In this document: in pieces, positions 8,940-18,797 of the stretch | Layout: each line of letters opens with the position of its first letter | Position numbering within the stretch: position 1 is the stretch's first letter | DNA from: Symbiodinium natans | Taxonomy: Eukaryota > Sar > Dinophyceae > Suessiales > Symbiodiniaceae | DNA length: 32,957 nucleotides | Direction of reading: 5' to 3' | Assembly: GCA_905221605.1 (NCBI GenBank) | Contig: CAJNDS010000761.1 | Coordinates: forward strand, 35,001-67,957 | Position numbers and translations under genes: made by a program | Notes under the pieces: model-generated | Told to the model about the DNA's origin: nothing | Seen by the model: only the letters and a program-made list of their open reading frames with translations | Databases searched by the model: none

Positions 8940-10300
8940 CAGCACAAGTATGTTTTGCAATGCCACTAGAATCCGAAAACTCAACAAAAACGGTTCACGT
9001 CATCATGAACTGTTGTCACAAAAGAACCACAACCTGTCCCGATGTGAGAAGCTTGCTCTGCTTACACCACCTGCGGGCAAAGCCAAAAGAACCTCAAAAC
9101 GCAGACTCCTCGCTTCTCTTTGCGCTGCATGTTTGAATCTATGTGGAACGCACTGGAAAAGCCAAAGGTCTGCGAACAGGAGCAGCCAATTCGTCTGACA
9201 CGAAAACGTTTGAAGGCTAATTCCGCAATCTGTGGCACAAAACGCACCGTCCAACCAGCTATGGCATGCTGAGCGGTCGTCGCGCTTGGGACCCCACGAA
9301 GACCTCCCTAGGCGGGCGGGGTGCCTCACAGACCGCCTTCCAAAGTGTTTTGTTCCGCTGCTGGTGCTAGCGCCACCGCCGAGAAACCAAGTTGCATGCC
9401 GCGCAGATCCTTTGAAGTTTCTGCCGTGTAATCCGCCGAAGCCTGGTGCCTAAAGACTAATGCTGTCTCAGAAGTTCCCACCACCTAATCCTCCTCCCCG
9501 CACCCCACGCCCAACGTGTTCATTCTTGTACGGAAGTGCGGACCGTGCGCGGGGGTTTTGTTAATTAGGGACATCAGGGGACCCCCATCAAAGCCTTCAG
9601 CCTGAGAAATACTTTTTATTCCAAAATCCAAATATGAAAACAAGTTATGAAACGATCTTTTCGCTGTCGCGTGCTTGGGCGAAAACATAGGAGCCGCCCG
9701 AAAACAACCATGGATAGAGTGGAGATAGAGGACAGTCAACACAAGACTTCTGGGAAGAAACAGAAAGCAGAGCTGGACCCTGCAAATCGAACCGCGCAGA
9801 GTCACAGTACCAGTACCACCAAAGTGTACCACCCAGCCGTTTGCATCTCACCGAATCACCGAATGGCCGGGACTCCGGGACCTCACTAGATTCAGCCCAG
9901 GAAGGCACGTCATCTCTGAGCCACGACAAAAAGCAGAGGCAGAACGCACTCTCCGGCGTCTTTGACGAAGTTTCAAGCCGCTTAGCCCCGTCCTCTTGTC
10001 ACTTACATGCGTGTGGCGCGCTGGGACGCCTGCTAGCAGCATCAAACGTGGAGTCTACGGAAATAAGGAACATCAACCTGTGCCAACCCACGGCTCCTAA
10101 ACTGACACTCTGCGGAAGCCGAAAGGATGTCTAAGTCTGTACGTATTGTTTAGTGTGTTTGCGGACACGCTAGGACTGCTCGGGACCCCATGCCCTTCTT
10201 TGGAGCTGAGGCCCACCTAGACACATATTGGACCCCTTCAAGCTCATGCCGGAACTTTTAACGAGAAGTGAACTGGCTCTTAGCAAATGCAAGAGGCAGT
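8940..10300. other. Region without a confident gene
   Basis: Non-repetitive, mixed composition. Open frames of 70-148 codons exist on both strands (plus 8752-9198, 9647-9889, 9841-10134; minus 9003-9329, 9485-9832), mostly overlapping one another antisense. A possible 5' exon of gene D is the minus-strand ATG at 9136, reading MQRKEKRGVCVLRFFWLCP before a CAG|GTGGTG donor. I could not join it in phase with confidence. Confidence 0.3.
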
Positions 10301-10307
10301 TATCCTT

Positions 10308-10521
10308 TGTGATCCTCGATGCAATGATGGGCACCTAAAAACAGCAAAAATGCAGGGAATATCAATAAAACAAGTGCAGTCAGCTTTTGCGTGCCTCCAC
10401 AAATCGACGTTTTGACCGCGCTAGCAGATGTGATCCTCGATACAAAGATGGGCACCTGAAAATAGCAAAATTGCAGGGAGTATCAATAAAACAATTGCAG
10501 TTAGCATATGTGCCTCACAAT
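10308..10521. repeat. Tandem duplication, 121-bp spacing
   Basis: TGTGATCCTCGAT starts copies at 10308 and 10429. The first ~93 bp of each are about 80 percent alike and share GATGGGCACCT and ATCAATAAAACAA. On the minus strand both copies encode a hydrophobic stretch (LTAIVLLILPAILLF and LTALVLLIFPAFLLF) followed by GAH-CIEDH. The same strand also shows a pyrimidine tract and AG before GTGCCCATC in each copy, so the unit may be an intron end plus exon start. Confidence 0.7.
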
Positions 10522-10559
10522 CCGGCGAAATTACATGATATGATAATTTTACTGTATGA

Positions 10560-12107
10560 CATGAAATAAAATGTAAAACTAAATCAACATTATTGCTGTT
10601 TTCCATTCTGTGTTTGATTTTGAGGGCATTCAACTGAAAAAACCTTCAGTATTCTTGAAATCGACCCGCCAATTTGACCACTCCCAAATCAACCTACCCC
10701 AGAAACAAACCACTTCTGACCCCCCCTCACACCCAACGACCACTCTTCCCATTTTAACCACCACTCAACCCTAACACCCTCAGCCTGAAACTCTAACAGA
10801 AAACCCAGACGGATCTAGGGCTTTGGGTTGTGGCATGTGCACCCTAACAACCCTTGACCCGTTTTAACCACCAGCTCCATATCGATGGTAGAACCATACG
10901 AAAAATGCTGCATTGAACAACTTGCCCCCCCACCCCGTCCATTGGGGGGGGATGGTGGAAAAGGCTATTAAAAAACGTTTTAAGCTCTTGTGCTGCATGA
11001 CATGGGGGAGATTCTGGACTCTCCACATTCAAAAAGGAAGAAAAGCAAAACGAGCATAACGGAAGACTGGGTTGCTCTTTATTCGGGACCGTGCTTCCCT
11101 TGTAAGACCTGCCACAGGGCAACGGGATCCTACGCTTAAGAAACCTGTCCCAGCGATGTTTCATAAACGTACTTCTTTCTAAAATTAGAAAACAAATTCT
11201 ATGTTGATATTCTGGTTATTTCCTGATTCTGCCCCCCGCGTCAGTTCTGACCCAACAGAAACAGAACATCTGCTGATTGCGTCTCTTGCCGTTGTTGGGC
11301 GTTCTAAATTACCTCACGCCACCCCAACAACCCTTGGAAAGAGAAGAGCCGAGAGGAGAAGACAAGGGGATAACGCAGAAGAGGAACAGGGAAGAGGGCA
11401 AAGGAAGAAAGACCACTGTACTGCTGGAGTACAAACCGTGCTGTGGATACTGTTCAAAGAAAAGAAAGCCAGTTCAGACAATACTGTTTGAAAAGGAGAA
11501 AAGCCAGCAAAATTTTTGTGACAACTTGGACAAAGGCCACTCTACTGTACTGTGCTGCGCTGTTACTTGCACTGAATTACTGCGCGTGGCAGGCTTCCAA
11601 CTGCTATTGCTTGCACGCTGAACTGTGGAATGTGATCTTCAGCTGATCTTCAGCTAGTCTGCTGGACTGCTGTACTGTACAGTAATGCGCATGAAGCCCC
11701 GTGACTTGACGGCAGCACTGCATTAATCTGCCCAAGCCCAGAAACACATGCCAGCTGCAGCCGTTTTTTTGGCATTCTAAATTGCGCAGCATTCACGCTC
11801 CAACAACTCTTGACGTGAAAGACCAAAGTCACGCACAAGACAAGCAACTCACTCGTGTTCCAAAGCACCAAGTGCAAGTCACCCTTCACGTCACACAGCT
11901 CACAAGCCCTCGCTTTCGCAAACTCTGGGCTTTAAACACTCCCAAAACGAAGCCACACAGTCGCAGACAGCTCGCACAACTTAAGTGCCACTCAAGGTGC
12001 TTGCACAGCTCCAAACAAATGCGAAACACTTTAAAAACGTGGCAACGCAGGAAAACAGAGCTGACCTCTGCACTATGCACTTCCAAGGCCCGTAGTGGTG
12101 GTGTGGT
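10560..12107. other. Unassigned region
   Basis: Moderately AT/GC-balanced, without telomere-like arrays and without an exon I can defend. Open frames (plus 11201-11491, 11277-11621, 11782-12117; minus 10844-11164, 11886-12338) overlap in several frames and lack consistent codon bias. A loose motif CAACAACCCTTG recurs near 10848, 11325 and 11801. Confidence 0.3.
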
Positions 12108-12165
12108 GTGGTGGTAGCGGTGGTGGTGGTCCATGGTGGTGGTCCTGTGGTGGCCCGGTGGTGGG
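12090..12165. repeat. GGT/GTG-rich low-complexity tract
   Basis: GGTGGT-type repeats on the plus strand. The open frames across it are compositional. Confidence 0.8.
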
Positions 12166-12239
12166 AAGGGCTTTCGATCCTTATGCATGCATTTGCACAC
12201 ACCATTCTGAAAGTCAACGGGTGTGTAAAAGTAAATGAT

Positions 12240-12642
12240 GGATGTATGTATGCATGTATGCATGCATGGATGTCTGTATGTATGAAAAAAAATATATATG
12301 TATCTCACATATGACAAATTACACATTACATATTTCATATAATATACTCCATGTATTATACAAAAAATATAAACATATATATATGTTATATTGTATATTT
12401 TTCTATAGAATATATAATATAATATAAAATATATCTATATACTATATATTATATATTATCTATTATATATTATAAAATATATATAATATTTATATATTGT
12501 ATATTATGCAGTATATTTTTCAAATTTTATTTCTATCTTATAATTTTTTATTATATAGTATTTTTTCGAAGTTGAATTTTTTTTTTCTGAATTAAAGATT
12601 TATTTTCTGTATATTGTATACTGGTTTTGTGTTTTATAAATT
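12240..12642. repeat. AT-rich low-complexity tract
   Basis: ATGTATGC-type repeats (12240-12284) followed by strongly AT-rich DNA dominated by TATA and ATAT words. Nothing coding is visible. Confidence 0.8.
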
Positions 12643-12840
12643 ATGTATTATGTATTATATATTATATATGAAATATTATATATTATATATGATATATTAA
12701 ATATTATATATCATATATTATATATTATATATTATATATTATATATTATATATTATATATTATATATTATATATTATATATTATATATTATATATTATAT
12801 ATTATACATTATACATTGTATACTATATACTATATACTAC
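12643..12840. repeat. (TATTATA)n microsatellite
   Basis: Heptamer TATTATA in long uninterrupted runs, clearest at 12716-12810, with diverged ends. Confidence 0.95.
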
Positions 12841-12985
12841 GGTCAAAACTTATGATAAGAAAGGTTCGAAGGTCCACCAGAGTCTGGGACATTTCTTAAC
12901 CAGGCAGATGTATTAAGAAAGGTAGATTTGAGGCGAGAGTCTTGAAAACATTTCTTATTCAACCTGACCAACCCTTTGCTTTCTC

Positions 12986-13617
12986 CCGCCCTCCAGCCCT
13001 CCAGCCCTCCAGCCCTCCAGCCCTCCAGCCCTCCAGCTCTCCAGCCCTCCAGCCCTCCAGCCCTCCAGCCCTCCAGCCCTCCAGCCCTCCAGGTGAGCGA
13101 CGTCTTCGAGTTCAGGGGCTGGAGGGCTGGAGGGCTGGAGGGCTGGAGGGCTGGAGGGCTGGAGGGCTGGAGGGCTGGAGGGCTGGAGGGCTGGAGGGGT
13201 GGAGGGGTGGAGGGGTGGAGGGGTGGAGGGCTGGAGGGCTGGAGGGCTGGAGGGCTGGAGGGCTGGAGGGCTGGAGGGCTGGAGGGCTGGAGGGCTGGAG
13301 GGCTGGAGGGCTGGGGGGCTGGAGGGCTGGAGGGCTGGAGGCTGGAGGGCTTAATCCTGGGGGGGAGGGCTGGAGGGCTGGAGGGCTGGAGGGCTGGAGG
13401 GCTGGAGGGCTGGAGGGCTGGAGGGCTGGAGGGCTGGAGGGCTGGAGGGCTGGAGGGCTGGAGGGCTGGAGGGCTGGAGGGCTGGAGGGCTGGAGGGCTG
13501 GAGGGCTGGAGGGCTGGAGGGCTCAAGGACTGGAGGGCTGTGGAGGGTGTGGAGGGCTGTGGAGGGCTGTGGAGGGCTGTGGAGGGCTGTGGAGGGCTGG
13601 AGGGCTGGAGGGCTGGA
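12986..13617. repeat. Inverted 8-bp satellite, CCCTCCAG then CTGGAGGG
   Basis: About 13 units of CCCTCCAG fill 12986-13092. After a unique spacer of about 25 bp the same unit runs in reverse complement (GGAGGGCT) from about 13118 to 13617, with GGAGGGGT, TGTGGAGGG and other variants. The whole is a giant potential hairpin with an unequal right arm. Open frames on both strands (EGWRAGGL and SSPPALQP octapeptides) arise because 8 bp and 3 bp share a 24-bp period; they are not genes. Confidence 0.95.
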
Positions 13618-13789
13618 GCCTTGCAAAAAGGCCATTCAATTTGTAATTACGTTTGGGTTGCGATTCAGACTCTGAATATAATTATTTTTTCTCAATTCGA
13701 GAGTCTAATTTCTTGCTTCATAAAATTTCTTAACACAAAGTTCCACCGTAGGATTCCCATATAAGAAGGACCCCAAGAAGGTACCCTAG

Positions 13790-14178
13790 TTTTGGAAACT
13801 CCCACATGCACAGAAAGAGGCCCCAAGGCCTTCACAAGCTCCGAGCCGCCTGAGGTGGTGTCGGGCTTCTTCGCGGAGGCCAAGCGCATGGAGGAGATAC
13901 ACGGAGTCTATGGTGCCAGGGAAAAAGGGGGCGCCCCGGTTTGGGGTGTAGGGTTTCGGGGGCAGGGTTTTAAGTTCAACAACATAGCCTAACCTTGAGG
14001 GGTACCCCAGCAGCCACCTTCAGGGAGCAGGTTTTGGGAGTTTAGGGCTCTGCCGCTCCCGAGCGCCTGCCAGCGACCCTTTTAGGTGAGCGCCGACGCG
14101 GACCAGCTGGCAAGGGCAATGAAAATTGGTGAGTGCTGGGCTCCGATGTAAGTACTGCTCTCCTCTATAGGAATGTGA
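13790..14178 (+). CDS. Gene C: 3' end of an unknown gene
   Basis: Proposed exons are 13790-13905, 14086-14128 and 14171-14178. The first reads ETPTCTERGPKAFTSSEPPE and continues with FFAEAKRMEEIHG. The second follows a TTTTAG acceptor, reads VSADADQLARAMKI and ends at a strong GTGAGT donor. The last adds two codons and a TGA at 14176-14178. The second intron is only 42 nt. An alternative phase joins exon 2 to a longer frame ending at 14321 (NVKGDTPPACHLTMPSEG), but its codon bias is poorer. The 5' part of the gene was not found; the satellite at 12986-13617 lies upstream. No family recognised. Confidence 0.4.
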
Positions 14179-14344
14179 AGGGAGATACGCCACCTGCATG
14201 CCATCTCACGATGCCAAGTGAGGGCATGCAGCAGAAGACGCGTGGCCCATTTCAAGCCAGAAAGCCTGCCGCCCGGCTTCTCTCCGGCAAAAAACCATGC
14301 GCCTGCAGGCCTCGTTGCTGAGCCAGCTTAGCCTACTATTCGCT

Positions 14345-14585
14345 CAGGCAGTAAAAGATAACAACCCCTATTTTACCCTCATAAGTAAGGAAGTTTATTT
14401 TTCATTTTTTTCGGGGTTCTTAGGCAATTAGTAGTAGATTGTCCAAGCAAGCCACCCGCTTCTTGCTTGCTGCTTGCCACCACTGCGCCCGGCCCACCCC
14501 AGCTGTCTTCAAGCTCACGCAAAGTCCAACAAACAGTGGGGCACGTTGAGTCCTCTACACCCTAAACATCCCGAAGCCCTACAAG
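14345..14585. other. Intergenic stretch between genes C and B
   Basis: Mostly unremarkable. A pyrimidine-rich acceptor-like CACCCCAG at 14503-14510 precedes an 18-codon plus-strand frame (LSSSSRKVQQTVGHVESS), which might be a 5' exon of gene B. Confidence 0.25.
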
Positions 14586-14705
14586 CCCTACAAGCCCTAA
14601 GCCCTAAACCCTACAAACCCCACAAACCCTACAAACCCTACAAACCCAAAAAACCCTAAAAACCCTACAAACCCTAAAAAAACCCTACAAACCCTAAGAG
14701 CCCTA
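14575..14705. repeat. Degenerate CCCTACAAA/CCCTAAAA array
   Basis: About 12 variant copies of the telomere-like motif with extra bases, immediately upstream of the proposed gene B start. Confidence 0.8.
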
Positions 14706-14758
14706 GCAACCCCCCCGGGGTGCGCATGTTCCTTCGGATGTAGCCGTGGCTTGCGAAG

Positions 14759-15013
14759 ATGGCCGACGCGGGCAGCACCCATGCCGACAAGAGCTCGTTG
14801 GCATCCCAGGCTGGATTTTGGGGGGGAGGAGCGGGGGGTGAGGATTTGGGGTTTAGGGTTTTGGGTTTAGGGGGGGTTTCCGATAGGGGGCACCTTATTG
14901 GGGTCCTGATTATCAGGGAATCCTACTATTTGGGGGCGCTTAGGGTTGAGGATTGAGGTACAATCCTGCATTTTCCATGTGGAGTTTAGGACTTTCTTGA
15001 CTTTTTTTTTGGG

Positions 15014-15052
<39 letters not shown>

Positions 15053-18000
15053 CGGGGGCGTGGGGCAGTTGCATGCGAAAGGTGCTGGAAGCCTCTCTCC
15101 GCGACTTGGCAGCACCGGAGGGGGTTTAGGGTTTAGGGTTTAGGATTTAGGGTTTGGGGTTTAGGGTTTGGGGTTCAGGGTTTCGCGTTTAGGGTTGAGG
15201 GTTAATTTAGGGGCTTTAGGGGGTAGTGGGCTCAGGGCCCAGAGGCTGAAGGGCCGGATCCGGGTTCAGGAGTTTAGGGCTTAGGCGCTTAGGGGCTTAG
15301 GGGCTTAGGGGTTATGTCTGCGTTCAGGGGTTAGGGTTTAGGGTTTAGGGTTTATTTCGCGGGTTTAGAACTAAGGGAAATGCAGGGATATTGGGGTTTA
15401 GGGTTTGTATCATACAGGATACACATAGAGCCGCAGCCACCCAGGGTTTCAGGGTTTAGGGCCAAGCTCAAACCCGTCACAACCCTCTCAGGGGAGGTAA
15501 AAGGGGGGTTTAGGTTGCAGGGTTGAACTTCCCGTCTGGGCAAGGGTGCCACATTCGAGGTGCTTCGGGGACGTTGCGCGGCACCTGTGCCTAAACCCGA
15601 GACCCTCCCAAGCAAGAAGCCCCCAAACCCTAAACCCGAAACTTAAGGGGTATAAGGAGGGACCCCTAGAAGGGACCCTTAATCTTACTCCCCTATATAC
15701 CCCTATGTATACCTTTTATCATCCCTTTATGCCTAAGTAGCCCCCTTAAAACCCCTAAATAACCCCTATTGTCCCTTGTATAAGGGTCCTCGTTTAGTCC
15801 CTTGAGAAACCCTCAAACCCCAAACCCTAGACCCTAAACCCTAAACCCTAAACCCCAAACCCTAAACCACCCAAGCCCAGCGTGCCGAGGGGAGGAGAGG
15901 GAGGCCCGGGAGAAGCTGGAGAAGTTAGTGGAGGTTCAGCAAGTCCAGGCCCGATCGTTGGGGAACAATTCAGGGCTACCTGGGACCACGACCATGGGGG
16001 ATCTTGGGAAGCCCTAAACCCTAAACCCTAAACCCTAAACCCTAAACCCTAAACCCTAAACCCTAAACCCTAAACCCTAAACCCTAAACCCTAAACCCTA
16101 AACCCTAAACCCTAAACCCTAAACCTAACCCTAAACCCTAAACCCTAAACCCTAAACCCTAAACCCTAAACCCTAAACCCTAAACCCTAACCCTAAACCC
16201 TAAACCCTAAACCCTAAACCCTAAACCCTCAACCCTCAACCCTAAACCCTAAACCCTAAACCCTTTGCAGGGGACCCTGAACTGAATCCCAATAACTTCA
16301 TGTAGACCTCTGCCTCTACTTAAGGCCCACAATCCTAAGACTCTCAACGCTGCCTGGTGCCCCCACACAAGTAGCGTACTCCCACTATGAAGGTACGAGA
16401 GCCTTAAGCCCAAAACGCCCCAAAAGCCCCAAGCCACCCTAAACCCAAAACCCCCAAACCTTAGATCCTAAACCCTAAACTCTAAACCCTAAACCCCGAA
16501 GCCTTAAACTCCCGCTCCCCTTAACACGGCCCTGGCAGCTCGAACAAAGCCTCAACCTGGGAGCCTTTCGGGTTTAGGGTTTAGGGTTTAGGGTTTAGGG
16601 CTTAGGGTTTAGGGCTTAGGGTTCAACCTCACCAACTCCAAAAATCCTGCCAAACCCCACGCCCTGAAACCCATGTGGGAGGTGGAGCTGTACAAGAGCC
16701 TGAAGCTGAAGTTGGAGGCACTTTCAGAATTTCGCCTCCCTTCTTCTTCCCGGGATCCTAGGACACCTAGATCACCCCCCCCCCGCCCCCCCCCCACCTG
16801 TCCAACAAATGCCCAAGGGCCCTTTGTTCCCTAAACCCTCAAGCCCCTTGTAACTTGAAACTCTTCAAGTCAGGAAATACAAACTCCTCGCAACCTTCCT
16901 CAGAAAAAAAACTCCTCGAAACTTTCCCCGAACCTGAATTCTTAATCATTTCAATAAGCCCTCCCGCCCTTAAGGAACCCCATGATTTATTTTATTTAGG
17001 ATTTTTTGCGGTGTTTTGGGGGTCGCGCTTCTTTCGCTTCCAGGGTTCTTTAGAGGGCTTCACTTCATACTTAGGGGTACTGGGAAACAATTTTAAGAGC
17101 TCTACTTAATACAGGTAGGGCTTCAGAGGGCTTTATCTATTTTATGGGGCTGAGAGGGCATCACAGGGCTTTATAGGGCATTATAAACCTTTACAGTGTT
17201 TACAGGGCTTTAGAATCTTCAGGGCCCCCTTCCTAAAATACCTACCGAGCCTTCCCAGCAGGTCCTCTTCCAAGCGGAGCAAGAAAAGGTTGCCGAGCTC
17301 GGCCAGGAGTTGAAGGAAGCTTCCGAGAAGCTCGCGGAGAAAGCTGACGCGCCGAAAACGGACGCCACCCCGCGCTCCCAGCAATCGCAGGACTGACCTG
17401 ACTGTAGGACTAGGGTTCAAGGTGCGTAACGCTTAGGTGCTTATAATTCCTACGCTTTTAAGCCCTAAACTCAAAGCATCTTTTACTGACCCAGATGAAG
17501 TGGTTAGGCCCGTGCCTTCCGCTCCAAAATTTTAGGGCCAAGAAGTATCAAGAAATCAAGTGGGGTCTAGGGCTAAACCCTAAACCCTACACCCTATACG
17601 TAAACCCTAAGCCTCGATCCCCGCAAAAAGCACGTCTTCGACAGGGTGGCCCGGGTCTTCGGGTGCTCGGGGTATCAAGAGCTTCGAGGGCTTGAGGGTT
17701 CTCCAGTTTTTTCGTTTGGAGGGAAAGAGCTCGTGAACCGCGAGTTTTAGTGAGACACACCCCCCCCTCAAAAAAAAAAACAAAAAAACCCTAAGCCCTA
17801 GACACTCTGGCCCGAAAAGCCTTAACCATCCAAAACCAATCCAAAGCCCGAGGGACCCTAAACCCCTAATTCGAACACTGAAATCCTAACCCTGAGTAAG
17901 CCATGCATCCTAAACCCTAAACCCTAAACCCTAGACCCTAAACCCCCTAAACCCTAAAGAATGAAGTCGAGGAGTCAGCAACTGGAAGCGGTAAGGCTGC

Positions 18001-18709
18001 GCCCGCCCAGCCCGATGATGTCCGGATGCAGATCGTGCTACACAGCCGGGAGAAGCAGTTGGACGAGCTGTCCAGAAGACATCAGGAGCTTTTAAGGGTT
18101 CAGGGGTTTAGGGTTTAGGGTTTAGGGTTTAGGTTTTAGGCCCCCCCCTCCCCTCCTCCTACTACCCTTAGGAGCAGGTACTTCGGGAGAAGCAGAGGGC
18201 CTTTGGGGCTCTGGTTGAGGGTTCAGGGGTTATCCTAAACCCTAAACCCTTCACCCTGAACCCTAAACCCTAAACCCTAAACCCTAAACCCTAAACCCTA
18301 AACCCTAAACCCTAAACCCTAAACCCTAAACCCTAAACCCTAAACCTAAACCCTAAACCCTAAACCCTAAACCCTAAACCCTAAACCCTTGAGGACTTGC
18401 AGAAAGAGTCAGATGATGGCAAGTTCGAGCTCTCCCTTCTCCGTCAGGAGGTGGCCACCCTGCGCGTCGCCTAGCGGCAAAATCTTGGGGTTGAGGGTTT
18501 TTAGGGTTTAGGGTTTAGGGTTTAGGGTTTAGGGTTTAGGGTTTAGGGTTTAGGGGTTAGGGGGTGAGTGTTTTGGAAGTTTTGGGCTTAGGGGCTCTTA
18601 GGGGGTGGGGGTGGTCAGGGTTGTAGGTTTTCCGGGGGCAGGAGTTTAGGTGTAGGGTTTTTTTGGGCTTTGTGGCTCTTAGTCTATAGGTGTTAGGGAG
18701 TTATACCTG

Positions 18710-18742
<33 letters not shown>

Positions 18743-18765
18743 CGTATATACATACATATATATAT

Positions 18766-18797
<32 letters not shown>

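Noticed and set aside
8752-9198. 148-codon plus-strand open frame
   Set aside because: Its first half is antisense to the gene D first exon with its GTAAGTC donor, and codon bias is not better than the minus strand.
12942-13764. Long open frames (up to 262 codons) on both strands
   Set aside because: They are translations of the inverted 8-bp satellite, which is open in most frames; peptides are pure EGWRAGGL or SSPPALQP repeats.
14718-14812. Minus-strand membrane-like exon (LLSAWVLPASAIFASHGYIR)
   Set aside because: The plus strand gives ATG in good context, MADAGSTHADKSSLASQ, an AG|GC donor and a phase-0 join to the next exon, and array orientation fits a plus exon. The minus reading is probably an antisense shadow.
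15547-15588. Possible gene B exon (GATFEVLRGRCAAP)
   Set aside because: Splice sites are weak and two other frames are also open; it is not needed for phase.
16013-16264. A true chromosome end
   Set aside because: Unique exon-bearing sequence continues on both sides of every array and orientation alternates, so these are interstitial.
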